From an uncultured Christensenella sp. (GTDB lineage Bacteria > Bacillota > Clostridia > Christensenellales > UBA1750): a stretch of DNA of 53,635 nucleotides. The stretch's first letter is position 1, and the number at the start of each line of letters is the position of its first letter. Shown here one piece after another: positions 32,908 to 42,097 of this stretch. Made by a program: the position numbers and the translations under genes. The DNA lies in NCBI GenBank assembly GCA_905193155.1, contig CAJJNQ010000016.1, positions 1 through 53,635 of the forward strand, in the 5' to 3' direction. Under the pieces are notes generated by a model that did not search any database, was not told the origin of the DNA, and saw only the letters and a list, made by a program, of their open reading frames with translations.

Positions 32908-33549
32908 TTACGCAGCCGGATCGAACAGCGCCAGACCGGAGCGGTACATCTCGACGTCTTCGGCATAGTCCTCCCAGCTGTCAATAGGAGCGGAACAGCG
33001 GAAAAAATAGACATAGCTGTCTGTGACGAAGCAGAGATCCTCATGAACCAGTGTGTCCTCGTTAGAGCCCGTTTCGTAGTGCGCGGTGAACACCGGATAG
33101 GTGAGCTTTTTCGTCAAAACGTCGTCCTGCATCGCGTCCACGCTCAGCAGCGTCGGGTTGGCCTGAAGAATCGCGTTTTCCAGCGCGGCCTTGGCGTCGC
33201 TGCCGTCGGGGAGCGCACGCTCAAATTCCAGAAACAGTCGTCCGTCTCCCGTCAGCAATTCACGGTAACTGCCGTCCGCGTTGTTGACGTTCTCCACCAC
33301 ATCGAGCTTGGCCGTGTAGGAATTGACCAGCACCGGCCCAGTGATGGTTGCCTCGCCGCTCTCGGCAGGAGCCGTCTCCGCGGGCGCGTCGGTGGAGATT
33401 GCCTCATCGGTCGGGACGGGCGTTTCGGCGGCGTGAGAAGCCGTGGGCGCAGCGTCTTCGGAGGGTAGCGGCGTGGCTGCGGGAACCGAGGCGCAAGCCG
33501 TCAGGGACAGCAGACAAAGACTCAGCAAAAGAACAAAAAGCTTTTTCAT
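32908..33549 (-). CDS. Putative lipoprotein of unknown function
   Basis: The 213-residue protein has a signal peptide with lipobox LTAC, a Thr/Ala/Pro/Glu-rich linker to about residue 70 and a C-terminal globular domain with no family I know (for example LVNSYTAKLDVVENVN, ETGSNEDTLVHEDLCFVTDSYVYFFRCSAP). The general plan resembles the lipoprotein at 12330, but the globular parts are not similar by eye. AGGAG precedes the ATG. It starts 34 bp after the GH43-like gene on the same strand and is probably cotranscribed. Confidence 0.7.
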   Translation of the reverse strand: MKKLFVLLLSLCLLSLTACASVPAATPLPSEDAAPTASHAAETPVPTDEAISTDAPAETAPAESGEATITGPVLVNSYTAKLDVVENVNNADGSYRELLTGDGRLFLEFERALPDGSDAKAALENAILQANPTLLSVDAMQDDVLTKKLTYPVFTAHYETGSNEDTLVHEDLCFVTDSYVYFFRCSAPIDSWEDYAEDVEMYRSGLALFDPAA

Positions 33550-33583
33550 AAAACAAAAATCTCCTAATTCCGGGAAAAGCGCG

Positions 33584-34444
33584 TCAGGCGCGCGGGGTCA
33601 GTCCGTCGCCGGTATCGATGACGGGCAGGAAGACTGCACGCTCGTTGGGCGTATCGTTGGGGGAATGGATCGTGAGCATGAGCTGGCCGCTTTTGTCGGT
33701 AAAGAGCATTCCGTGCCCGCCGTCGCGGTCGAACAGCGGCTGCTCCGCCGGAACCCACGGCCCCTCGATGCCGCCGCTTTGCGAGACAGAGTAGCCGATG
33801 GCGTAACCGTGCTTGCCGAAGGTGGACCACAGCATCAGCAGCTTGCCGCCGGAGGTGCGGTACAGGAAAGGTCCGTCGGCGACGTGCGTGCCGTCGGGAT
33901 CGTCATGGTTGTTCCACGGCGCGGAGCTGGCGGCAAACAGCTCCACCGCAGGCCCCGCCGCCGCGCGCAGATCGTCGGTCAGCGGCAGATAGGCGATCGT
34001 GCCGTCCTTGATCTGCACCCATTCATGGCAGAAGACCATGTAGGGCTTGTCGTCCCTGTCCACATACAGCGTGCCGTCCAGGCATTCCCAGTCCCGCGGG
34101 GTCACGGGGCCGTCGCTCCATTCCTCAAAAGGCCCCAAGGGATGATCGGCACGCAGAATCTGTGTCCCCCGGCAGACGCCATCTGCTTTGAAGGAGGCGA
34201 ACAGGTAGTAACCGCCCCGGTAGAAATGCATTTCCGGCGCCCAGAAATTTTTGTCCGCCCAAAAGCCGGGCCGGGGGCGAAAGATCGGGAAGGGACCGTC
34301 GAAATGCGTCAGATCGTCGCTGATGTAGGCATCAAAGCCGTAGCCCTTGCCCCAGCAGTTGTTGCCCGTCGTGCCATAGAGATAGTATTTTCCGTCCAGC
34401 AGGACGACGTAGGGGTCGCGAATTTGGATTTCGCTGCACAGCAT
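33584..34444 (-). CDS. Glycoside hydrolase family 43-like protein
   Basis: The 286-residue protein has the five-bladed propeller pattern of GH43 arabinanases and xylosidases. The catalytic base aspartate lies in QIRDPYVV (start of blade 1), FWAPEMHFYRGGYYLF is the second-blade signature, the pKa-modulating aspartate is probably in LDGTLYVD, and GGHGMLF supplies the metal-binding histidine. There is no signal peptide, so it acts inside the cell, probably on short arabino- or xylo-oligosaccharides. The start ATG at 34444 has GAGGAATC upstream. A promoter lies at 34499-34527. The substrate is not certain. Confidence 0.8.
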   Translation of the reverse strand: MLCSEIQIRDPYVVLLDGKYYLYGTTGNNCWGKGYGFDAYISDDLTHFDGPFPIFRPRPGFWADKNFWAPEMHFYRGGYYLFASFKADGVCRGTQILRADHPLGPFEEWSDGPVTPRDWECLDGTLYVDRDDKPYMVFCHEWVQIKDGTIAYLPLTDDLRAAAGPAVELFAASSAPWNNHDDPDGTHVADGPFLYRTSGGKLLMLWSTFGKHGYAIGYSVSQSGGIEGPWVPAEQPLFDRDGGHGMLFTDKSGQLMLTIHSPNDTPNERAVFLPVIDTGDGLTPRA

Positions 34445-34498
34445 GGATCAGATTCCTCGCTTTCTGCGATGATAATTCGGTTTCCTTTTAATGTTTTC

Positions 34499-34527
34499 AG
34501 TATAGCATAGCATTGCCCTGCATTCAA
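34499..34527 (-). promoter_or_regulatory. Promoter of the GH43-lipoprotein pair
   Basis: TTGAAT (34522-34527), 17-bp spacer, TATACT (34499-34504) on the minus strand. It abuts the purine operon terminator. Confidence 0.65.
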
Positions 34528-34529
34528 TC

Positions 34530-34566
34530 GAAAAAAACGTCCGGAGACCGCAAGCGGTTTCCGGAC
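34530..34566 (-). terminator. Terminator of the purine operon
   Basis: The stem GTCCGGAAACCGC / GCGGTCTCCGGAC (one mismatch) is followed by TTTTTTT on the minus strand, 20 bases after the purL stop. Confidence 0.88.
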
Positions 34567-34586
34567 GAAAGGCGAAGAAGTCTTGT

Positions 34587-37500
34587 TTATAGGCTGAAGT
34601 AATCCACCGCGCCGCGGAAGATATCCTGGAATTTGTTGCCGGGGACGTTTTCGTAAAGGCCGTCGCCCATGCGCTCGGAGTGCGCCATCTTGCCCAGCAC
34701 GCGCCCATCGGGGGAGGTGATGCCCTCGATGGCGTCTGCGGACAGGTTCGGGTTGAAGCGCACGTCCAGCGTCGGCTGGCCGTCAAGATCGACATACTGC
34801 GTGGCGATCTGCCCGTTTTCGGAAAGCTGAGCCAGCATCTTCTCGCTGGCGACAAAGCGTCCCTCGCCGTGGGAAATCGCCACGGTGTGGATGTCGCCCA
34901 CATTCATGTGCATCAGCCACGGGGACTTGTTGGAGGCCACGCGCGTGCGCACCAGCATCGACTGGTGGCGGCCGATGGCGTTGAAGGTCAGCGTCGGGCA
35001 GGAGGCGTCGGTCTCCACGATGCGGCCGAAGGGCACAAGCCCCAGCTTGATCAGCGCCTGGAAACCGTTGCAGATGCCCAGCATCAAGCCGTCGCGCGCC
35101 TGCAGCAGTTCGTGCACCGCGTCGGTGCACTGCGGGTTGCGCAGGAAAGAGGTGATGAACTTGGCGCTGCCCTCCGGCTCGTCGCCGCCGGAGAAGCCGC
35201 CGGGCAGCGCGATGATCTGCGCGTCCTGCGCCAGCTTTACGAATGCGGCGATGCTCTCCTCGATGTCCTGCGCGGTGCGGTTGCGCACGACCAGGATCTC
35301 CGGCTTGGCGCCGGCGCGCTCAAAGGCGCGGGCGGTGTCGTATTCGCAGTTGGTGCCGGGGAAGACCGGGATGAGCACGCGCGGCTGCGCGATGCGGCGC
35401 GGGGCGTGCACGGGCTTGCCCGTGGCGCGGTAGACCGGAACCTGCTCATCCTTGGAGGGAGTCAGGTACGGGAACACGCTTTGCAGCTTTTCCTCATAGG
35501 GCTTTTGCAGCGCGTCCATCGAGAGGGTCTCTCCGCGGAAGGTCAGCGCGTAGTCCGCCGTGATTTCGCCCAGCAGTTCGCAGCCCTCGGGCGCGGCGTC
35601 GCACTCGAGCAGGAACGCGGCGGTCTGCGGCGCAAACAGCTCTTCATCGGAAAGGTCGCATTCAAACCGGAAGCCCAGCTTGTTGCCCAGCCCCATCTTG
35701 AACACGCCCTCGGCAATGCCGCCGAAGCCGACCACCCACGCGGCGTAGACGCGGCCGCCCTTTTCCAGTTCCTCCACGCGGTCGAACACCGCGCGCACGG
35801 AGTCAAAGTCCGGCAGGCCGTTTTCCTTGACCTTGGCGCGCAGCAGCGCCAGTTTGTGGCCCGCCTGCTTCCATTCGGTGGAGACGATGTGCTGCGTGTC
35901 GGTGGTGGAGACGGCGAAGGAAACCAGCGTCGGGGGAACGTCCAGTTCCTCAAACGAACCGCTCATCGAGTCCTTGCCGCCGATGGAGGCGATGCCCAGC
36001 TGAAGCTGTGCCTCCAACGCGCCCAGCAGTGCCTGGAAGGGCTTGCCCCAGCGCAGCGCCTGCCCCTTGGTGCGCTCAAAATACTCCTGGAAGGTCATCC
36101 AGCAGCGGTGCTGCGAGCCGCCCGCCGCGACCACCTTGGCCACGGAGTCGATCACCGCGTCCATCGCGCCCTTGTAGGGGTCGGCCTTGCTGATGACGGG
36201 GTTGAAGCCCCAACCCATCAGCGAGCAGGTCGAGGTCTGCCCATGCAGCACGGGGATCTTGGCTGCCATCGCCTGCGCAGGGGTGAGCTGGCGCTCGCCG
36301 CCGAAGGGCATCAGCACCGTGCCCGCGCCGATGGTGGAGTCAAAGCGCTCGACCAGCCCCTTCTGGGAGCAGACGTTCAGGTCGGAGACGAGGGAAGCCA
36401 TCTTTTCCTTCCAGTCGGAACCGGCGTAGGTCTTTTCCGCCTTTTCGGGCAGCTCTACGCGCACGGCGGTGTGTTTGGGCGCGCCGTTGGAGTTCAGGAA
36501 CTCGCGGCTGATCGAGACGATGGGCTTTCCGTTCCAGACCATGGTCAGGCGCGGGTTTTCCACAACCGTCGCCACGACCACGGCGTTTAGGTTTTCCTTG
36601 TTGGCGGCGGCGATGAACTTTTCAACATCTTCCGGCGCGACCACACAGGCCATGCGCTCCTGGGATTCGGAAATCGCCAGCTCCGTGCCGTCCAGACCGT
36701 CGTATTTGCGGGGAACGGCATTTAAGTCGATGTCCAGTCCGTCCGCAAGCTCGCCGATGGCCACGGAGACGCCGCCCGCGCCGAAATCGTTGCAGCGCAG
36801 GATCATGCGCGTGACCTCCGGGTCGCGGAACAGGCGCTGGAGCTTGCGCTCCTCCGGGGGATTGCCCTTTTGCACCTCCGCGCCGCAGGTGGACAGCGAA
36901 TCCACCGTGTGGGACTTGGAGGAACCGGTCGCGCCGCCGCAGCCGTCGCGGCCCGTCGTGCCGCCCAGCAGGATGATCTTGTCGCCGGGGCGCGGGGTCT
37001 CGCGGCGGATGTTGGCATAGGGCGCCGCGCCCAGCACCGCGCCGATCTCCAGGCGCTTGGCGACATAGCCCTCGTCGTAGATCTCGCTGACATGCCCGGT
37101 GGCCAGACCGATCTGGTTGCCGTAGGCGGAGTAGCCCGCCGCGGCGGTGGTGGTCAGCTTGCGCTGCGGCAGCTTGCCCGCACGGGTCTGGTCAAAGGGA
37201 ACCGTCGGGTCGCCGGAGCCGGTGACGCGCATCGCCTGATAAACATAGGAACGGCCGGAGAGCGGGTCGCGGATCGCGCCGCCCAAGCAGGTCGCCGCGC
37301 CGCCGAAGGGCTCGATTTCGGTGGGGTGGTTGTGCGTCTCGTTCTTGAACATCAGCACCCAATCCTGCGTTTCACCGTCCACATCCACCGGGATGCGCAC
37401 CGAGCAGGCGTTGATCTCCTCGGATTCATCGAGGGATTTGAGCAGCCCTGCCTTTTTTAGCGCCTTGGCGCCAATGGTCGCCATGTCCATCAGCGTAACG

Positions 37501-38300
37501 GGCTTGTCCTTGCGCCCGGCGTAGAGTTTGGCGCGGATGTCGAGGTATTTGTTAAAGCTGTCCTTGACCGCGGGATATTCGATGTCGGCATCGTCGATCT
37601 CGGTCAGGAAGGTGGTGTGGCGGCAGTGATCGGACCAGTAGGTGTCGATCATGCGGATCTCGGTGATGGTGGGGTCGCGATGCTCCTCGTCGCGGAAGTA
37701 CTTCTGGCAGAAGGCGATGTCGTCCTCATCCATCGCCAGGCCGTATTCCTTCACAAAGGCCGCAAGACCGTCCTTGTCCAGCGCGTTAAAGCCGTCAAGG
37801 GTCTTGACCGTGGTGGGGATTTCGTAGTCCGCCTTCAGGGTTTCGGGACGGTCGAGGGAAGCTTCGCGCGCCTCAACGGGGTTGATCAGCGCCTTTTTGA
37901 CCGCTTCCATCTGCTCGTCGGTGAGATCGCCGTCCAGCAGATAGACCCGAGCGGTGCGCACCGTCGGGCGCTCGCCGCAGGTTTGGAACTGGATGCACTG
38001 AGCCGCGGAATCCGCCCGCTGGTCGAACTGGCCGGGCAAAAACTCCACCGCCAGCGCCCGCACCGAAGGCGCGCGGGGCGGCAGATGCTCATAGGTCACG
38101 TCCAGCTGCGGCTCGGAAAGCACGCTGCGCACCGCGCGGCCGAACTCCTCTTCCGTCAGCCCCTCCACATCGTAGCGGTTGAGGATGCGCACGCTTTTGA
38201 GATTTGCAATGCCCTGCACCGAGCGCAGGTCGCTGAGTACCGCGCCCGCTTCCACCGCGTGCTCCGGGCGCTTTTCTACATAAATGCGGTCAATGGCCAT
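34587..38300 (-). CDS. purL: Phosphoribosylformylglycinamidine synthase (single-chain PurL)
   Basis: The 1237-residue protein makes FGAM from FGAR, glutamine and ATP. It is the large fused form: N-terminal PurS-like region, FGAM synthase core (YWSDHCRHTTFLTE, then GCGGATGSSK and CNDFGAGGVSVAIGELADG), and a C-terminal glutaminase with the nucleophile cysteine in FPGTNCEYDTARAF and GLMLGICNGFQALIKLGL, and the histidine-glutamate pair in AISHGEGRF. Many Firmicutes carry separate purS, purQ and purL; the fused form is common in Clostridia. The ATG at 38300 follows AGGCGG; it overlaps the purD end by 11 bp. It is the last gene of the operon. Confidence 0.97.
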   Translation of the reverse strand: MAIDRIYVEKRPEHAVEAGAVLSDLRSVQGIANLKSVRILNRYDVEGLTEEEFGRAVRSVLSEPQLDVTYEHLPPRAPSVRALAVEFLPGQFDQRADSAAQCIQFQTCGERPTVRTARVYLLDGDLTDEQMEAVKKALINPVEAREASLDRPETLKADYEIPTTVKTLDGFNALDKDGLAAFVKEYGLAMDEDDIAFCQKYFRDEEHRDPTITEIRMIDTYWSDHCRHTTFLTEIDDADIEYPAVKDSFNKYLDIRAKLYAGRKDKPVTLMDMATIGAKALKKAGLLKSLDESEEINACSVRIPVDVDGETQDWVLMFKNETHNHPTEIEPFGGAATCLGGAIRDPLSGRSYVYQAMRVTGSGDPTVPFDQTRAGKLPQRKLTTTAAAGYSAYGNQIGLATGHVSEIYDEGYVAKRLEIGAVLGAAPYANIRRETPRPGDKIILLGGTTGRDGCGGATGSSKSHTVDSLSTCGAEVQKGNPPEERKLQRLFRDPEVTRMILRCNDFGAGGVSVAIGELADGLDIDLNAVPRKYDGLDGTELAISESQERMACVVAPEDVEKFIAAANKENLNAVVVATVVENPRLTMVWNGKPIVSISREFLNSNGAPKHTAVRVELPEKAEKTYAGSDWKEKMASLVSDLNVCSQKGLVERFDSTIGAGTVLMPFGGERQLTPAQAMAAKIPVLHGQTSTCSLMGWGFNPVISKADPYKGAMDAVIDSVAKVVAAGGSQHRCWMTFQEYFERTKGQALRWGKPFQALLGALEAQLQLGIASIGGKDSMSGSFEELDVPPTLVSFAVSTTDTQHIVSTEWKQAGHKLALLRAKVKENGLPDFDSVRAVFDRVEELEKGGRVYAAWVVGFGGIAEGVFKMGLGNKLGFRFECDLSDEELFAPQTAAFLLECDAAPEGCELLGEITADYALTFRGETLSMDALQKPYEEKLQSVFPYLTPSKDEQVPVYRATGKPVHAPRRIAQPRVLIPVFPGTNCEYDTARAFERAGAKPEILVVRNRTAQDIEESIAAFVKLAQDAQIIALPGGFSGGDEPEGSAKFITSFLRNPQCTDAVHELLQARDGLMLGICNGFQALIKLGLVPFGRIVETDASCPTLTFNAIGRHQSMLVRTRVASNKSPWLMHMNVGDIHTVAISHGEGRFVASEKMLAQLSENGQIATQYVDLDGQPTLDVRFNPNLSADAIEGITSPDGRVLGKMAHSERMGDGLYENVPGNKFQDIFRGAVDYFSL

Positions 38301-39576
38301 GATGTCCGCCTGCCTTTCTGCCAATGTCGTTGCGGTAATGCGCGCCGTCAAAATGGATCTTGGATACGGCGGCATAAGCTCCGTCCAGCGCGCTATCCAA
38401 CGTATCGCCCGTCGCGGTCACGCCCAGCACGCGCCCGCCGGCGGTGAAGTATTTCCCGCCCTCCCGGCGGGTTCCGGCGTGATAGACCGTTGCGCCGGAA
38501 AGCTGCCCGTCCGCGTCCAGACCAGAGATCTCCTTGCCGGAGACGTATTTGACCGGATAGCCGCCGCTGGCCATCACCACGCACGCCGCGCTGCCGGGCT
38601 TCGTGCTCAGCGGCACGCTTTCCAGTTCGCCCTTTGCCGTGGCGATCATCGCCTCCAGCAGGTCGCCCTCCAGCAGCGGCAGCACGACCTGCGTCTCCGG
38701 GTCGCCGAAGCGGCAGTTGTATTCGATGACGTAGGGTTCGCCGTCCACGATCATCAGCCCGAAGAACAGGCAGCCGCGGAAGGTGCGCCCCTCCTTGTTC
38801 ATGGCCTCCATCGTCGGCAGGAAGATGCGCTGCATCGCCTTTTCCGCGACTTCCTTCGTAAAGAGCGGGTTGGGCGCGATGGTGCCCATGCCGCCGGTGT
38901 TGAGCCCCTCGTCAAAATCGTTGGCGCGCTTGTGATCCATCGCGGAGGAGAGGGGGCGCATCACCTTGCCGTCGGTCAGCGCCAGCACGGAGACTTCCGG
39001 GCCGGAGAGAAACTGCTCGATCACGATGCGGCTGCCGGAAGCGCCGAATCTGCCGTCCAGCAGCATGTCGCGCACCGCCTGAACGGCCTCGTCCTCATTC
39101 TGCGCGATGATCACGCCCTTGCCCAGCGCCAGCCCGTCTGCCTTGATCACGGCGGGATAGCTGTTCTTTTCCTTCAGATAGGCAATCGCCTTTTCCGCGT
39201 CGGTAAAGACCTCATAGTCCGCCGTGGGGATGCCGTATTTCTTCATCAGGTCCTTGGCAAAGGCCTTGCTGCCCTCGATCACGGCGGCGTTCTTCTTCGG
39301 GCCGAAGGCGGGGATGCCCGCTTCTTCCAGCGCGTCCACCATGCCCGCCGCCAGCGGGTCGTCCGGCGCGACGATCACAAAGTCCACGTTTTTCTCCTTC
39401 GCCAGCTTTACTGCGCCCTCGATATCCGTGGCCTTGACCTCCGGGCAGCAGATGGCGTCTGCCGAGATGCCGCCGTTGCCGGGCGCGCAGTAGACCGTGC
39501 CGCACAGCGGGCTTTCCTTGATCTTGCGGATGATGGCGTGCTCGCGTCCGCCGCCGCCGATGACGAGTAGTTCCAT
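38290..39576 (-). CDS. purD: Phosphoribosylamine-glycine ligase
   Basis: The 428-residue ATP-grasp enzyme joins phosphoribosylamine and glycine to give GAR. It begins MELLVIGGGGREHAI, and has the substrate signature FGDPETQ within YNCRFGDPETQVVLPLL, PSSAMDHKRANDFDEG and NTGGMGTIAPNPL. GGAGG lies 9 bases before the ATG. The last residues (AGGHHGH) are encoded in the overlap with purL. Confidence 0.97.
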   Translation of the reverse strand: MELLVIGGGGREHAIIRKIKESPLCGTVYCAPGNGGISADAICCPEVKATDIEGAVKLAKEKNVDFVIVAPDDPLAAGMVDALEEAGIPAFGPKKNAAVIEGSKAFAKDLMKKYGIPTADYEVFTDAEKAIAYLKEKNSYPAVIKADGLALGKGVIIAQNEDEAVQAVRDMLLDGRFGASGSRIVIEQFLSGPEVSVLALTDGKVMRPLSSAMDHKRANDFDEGLNTGGMGTIAPNPLFTKEVAEKAMQRIFLPTMEAMNKEGRTFRGCLFFGLMIVDGEPYVIEYNCRFGDPETQVVLPLLEGDLLEAMIATAKGELESVPLSTKPGSAACVVMASGGYPVKYVSGKEISGLDADGQLSGATVYHAGTRREGGKYFTAGGRVLGVTATGDTLDSALDGAYAAVSKIHFDGAHYRNDIGRKAGGHHGH

Positions 39577-39598
39577 GAAGGACGACCTCCTGATGTTT

Positions 39599-40774
39599 TT
39601 AGTGGTGGAACAGACGCGCGCCGGTGAAGCACATCACCATGCCCAGGCTGTTCGCCGTCTCAATGACCTGATCGTCGCGGATGGAGCCGCCGGGCTCCGC
39701 CACATAGGTCACGCCGCTGCGGTGCGCCCGCAGGATGTTGTCCCCGAAGGGGAAGAACGCGTCCGAGCCCAGCGCAACGCCGGTAAAGCCCGCGATCCAT
39801 TCCTTCTTTTCCTGCGCGGTCAGCGCTTCGGGGCGCTCGGTGAAGGTGTTTTCCCAAACGCCGTCGGCCAGCACCTCCTCCGGGTCATTGCCGATGTAGA
39901 CGTCGATGGCGTTGTCGCGGTTGGCGCGGCCCAGTCCCTTTTTGAACTTGAGGTTCAGAACCTTGGGGTGCTGGCGCAGGAACCAGTTGTCCGCCTTGCC
40001 GCCCGCCAGGCGCGTGCAGTGGATGCGGCTCTGCTGTCCCGCGCCGATGCCGATGGCCTGCCCGCCGTAGACATAGCAGACCGAGTTGGACTGCGTGTAT
40101 TTGAGGGTGATCATGGCGATCTGCAAATCGATCAGCGCGCTTTCGGGAATGTCCTTCTTTTCCGTGACGACGTTTGCAAACATTTCGCGGTCGATCTTCA
40201 GCTCATTGCGGCCCTGCTCAAAGGTCACGCCGAACACCTGCTTGCGCTCGATGGGGTCGGGGCGGTAAGAAGGGTCGATCTGAATGACGTTGTAAGCGCC
40301 CTTGCGCTTGGCCTTGAGGATTTCCAGCGCGCCGTCGGTGTAGCCGGGGGCGATCACGCCGTCGGAGACCTCCATGGAGATCAGGTGCGCGGTGTCCTCA
40401 TCGCAAACATCGGAAAGCGCGATAAAATCGCCGAAGGAGGACATGCGGTCCGCGCCTCTGGCGCGGGCGTAGGCGCAGGCCAGCGGGGAGAGCGGCTTGG
40501 AGCCGGTGAAGTAGATCTTTCGCTCCACATCGGTCAGCGGATGCCCGACCGCCGCGCCGGCGGGGGAGACGTGCTTAAACGAGGTCGCCGCGGGGAGCCC
40601 GGTGGCCTCTTTCAATTCCTTAACCAGCTGCCAGCCGTTGAGCGCGTCCAGAAAATTGATGTAGCCCGGGCGGCCGCAGAGCACGGTCACAGGCAGCTCG
40701 CTTCCGTCCGCCATGAAGATGCGGGAGGGCTTCTGGTTGGGATTGCAGCCGTATTTGAGTTGCAGCTCGTTCAT
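39599..40774 (-). CDS. Stand-alone AICAR formyltransferase
   Basis: The 391-residue protein consists only of the AICAR transformylase domain (AICARFT_IMPCHas), which formylates AICAR to FAICAR using 10-formyl-THF. It starts MNELQLKYGCNPNQKP and contains TSFKHVSPAGAAVG (the catalytic Lys-His), SNSVCYVYGGQAIGIGAGQQSR, and DAFFPFGDNILRAHRSGV. The IMP cyclohydrolase domain normally fused at the N-terminus of PurH is absent; a separate PurO-type cyclohydrolase lies 13 bp upstream. The ATG at 40774 follows AGGAGGAACAGGCG. Both reactions of PurH are thus covered by two proteins. Confidence 0.93.
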   Translation of the reverse strand: MNELQLKYGCNPNQKPSRIFMADGSELPVTVLCGRPGYINFLDALNGWQLVKELKEATGLPAATSFKHVSPAGAAVGHPLTDVERKIYFTGSKPLSPLACAYARARGADRMSSFGDFIALSDVCDEDTAHLISMEVSDGVIAPGYTDGALEILKAKRKGAYNVIQIDPSYRPDPIERKQVFGVTFEQGRNELKIDREMFANVVTEKKDIPESALIDLQIAMITLKYTQSNSVCYVYGGQAIGIGAGQQSRIHCTRLAGGKADNWFLRQHPKVLNLKFKKGLGRANRDNAIDVYIGNDPEEVLADGVWENTFTERPEALTAQEKKEWIAGFTGVALGSDAFFPFGDNILRAHRSGVTYVAEPGGSIRDDQVIETANSLGMVMCFTGARLFHH

Positions 40775-40787
40775 CGCCTGTTCCTCC

Positions 40788-41495
40788 TTAAACGTTTTTG
40801 TTGACGATGCGGGTGTCGGCCTTGCCGGAGGCGAGGTCGATGAATTGCACAAAGAGGGAAACCTTATTCTCCTCGTTCAGCGCGTTCCAAACGCTTTTCG
40901 CAAGCTCGTCCGGGTCGCCCTCGATGGCAAGCGCCTCCGGTTCGCCGGAAAAACTGGGCAAGGGATTGCCGTCGCCCTGATAGGTGTGGATAAACCGCCC
41001 CGTGCCGGCGGGACAGTCGGGATATTCATAAGTATAACGATTGCAGAAGGTGCCTTCGGCGTCGCTCGCCTTGAGGATGGACATCTTGGTGAACATCCCG
41101 CCGCCGCAGACGCGCACCGTGCCGCTGATGCGGGGGGTCCAGTTGGGGCCGTCCGGCTCAAATTCGCGGGTGCGCAGCGCGGAGGCAAAATCCCCGCCCG
41201 CAGCCAGTGCGTCGCGGATGGTGTCGGTCTGGTCGCCGTTGGTCACAATCGTGGTGTCGCCCGTCACGCGCACGGGGTGATAGATGATCAGCGAAGGGTC
41301 GGTCAGCTTGCTCTCGTCAAAAGCGCGCGTGCGGATGCCGTCCGCCGTCTCTTCAAAAACGCGGTTGCGGCTGTTGACCGAGCGCCCCATGATGAAATAG
41401 ACGATCACGGCATGGGTTCCGGCGGTATTTTTGCCGATCAGGATGCCGCGGCCGGGATAGGCGTTGGCGTTCAGGGCCTGGGTAAAGTTCATCAT
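40788..41495 (-). CDS. purO: IMP cyclohydrolase (PurO type)
   Basis: The 235-residue protein belongs to the archaeal-type IMP cyclohydrolases (PurO, PF07826), which close FAICAR to IMP. The N-terminal YPGRGILIGKN and YFIMGRSVNSRNRVF, the TNGDQTDTI turn and TPRISGTV are the family features. The start ATG (41495) overlaps the purN stop in ATGA, with GGAGG upstream, so the genes are translationally coupled. It works with the downstream transformylase in place of bifunctional PurH. Symbol given by family. Confidence 0.88.
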   Translation of the reverse strand: MMNFTQALNANAYPGRGILIGKNTAGTHAVIVYFIMGRSVNSRNRVFEETADGIRTRAFDESKLTDPSLIIYHPVRVTGDTTIVTNGDQTDTIRDALAAGGDFASALRTREFEPDGPNWTPRISGTVRVCGGGMFTKMSILKASDAEGTFCNRYTYEYPDCPAGTGRFIHTYQGDGNPLPSFSGEPEALAIEGDPDELAKSVWNALNEENKVSLFVQFIDLASGKADTRIVNKNV

Positions 41496-42097
41496 TTCGC
41501 TTCCTCCATCTCTTCGGCCAGCATTTTGGTCGCGGCGGGCAGCAGGTGCCATTCGGCCTGCTCCATCACGCGCCTTTGCAGGGTTTCGGGGGTATCGCCG
41601 GGGAGCACGTCCACGGCCTTTTGCAGCAGGATCGGCCCCTCGTCCACGCCCGCCGTCACAAGATGCGCCGTCGCGCCCGTGACCTTGCAGCCCCGCGCCA
41701 GCACCGCCTCATGGACGTGCAGGCCGTAGAAGCCCTTGCCGCAGAAGGAGGGGATCAGCGCCGGGTGGATGTTCAAAATGCGTCCGGAGTACCGAGCCAG
41801 CACTTTTTCGCCCACAATGCCCAGAAATCCCGCCAGCACGATCAGGTCGATGCGCTGCGCTTTCAGCCTTTGCAGCAGCGCTTCGTCGTATTTTTCGGGA
41901 TCGGGCTGCATCACCTTGGAAAGCACGTCCGTCTCGATGCCGCCGTGGACCCTGGCGCGCTCCAGCGCATAGGCGGCCTTGCGGTTGGAGAGCACATAGA
42001 CGATGCGCGCAGGGCCGAGCTCGCCCCGGTCCTGCGCGTCCATCAGCGCCTGCAAATTGGTGCCGCCGCCCGACACCAGCACCGCGACCCTTACCAC
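41492..42097 (-). CDS. purN: Phosphoribosylglycinamide formyltransferase
   Basis: The 201-residue protein transfers the formyl group from 10-formyl-THF to GAR. The N-terminal VAVLVSGGGTNLQALMDA binds the phosphoribosyl group; the catalytic Asn-His and Asp are in ILNIHPALIPSF and VTAGVDEGPILLQ. The start is the GTG at 42097, giving MVRVAVLV; it overlaps the purM stop by 7 bp and has GAAGGTG upstream. Longer frames upstream run through purM and lack a site. Confidence 0.95.
   Translation of the reverse strand: MVRVAVLVSGGGTNLQALMDAQDRGELGPARIVYVLSNRKAAYALERARVHGGIETDVLSKVMQPDPEKYDEALLQRLKAQRIDLIVLAGFLGIVGEKVLARYSGRILNIHPALIPSFCGKGFYGLHVHEAVLARGCKVTGATAHLVTAGVDEGPILLQKAVDVLPGDTPETLQRRVMEQAEWHLLPAATKMLAEEMEEAK

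Noticed and set aside
34680..36590. A 636-codon plus-strand open frame opposite purL
   Set aside because: PurL is unmistakable on the other strand; the antisense product is low-complexity and resembles no family.
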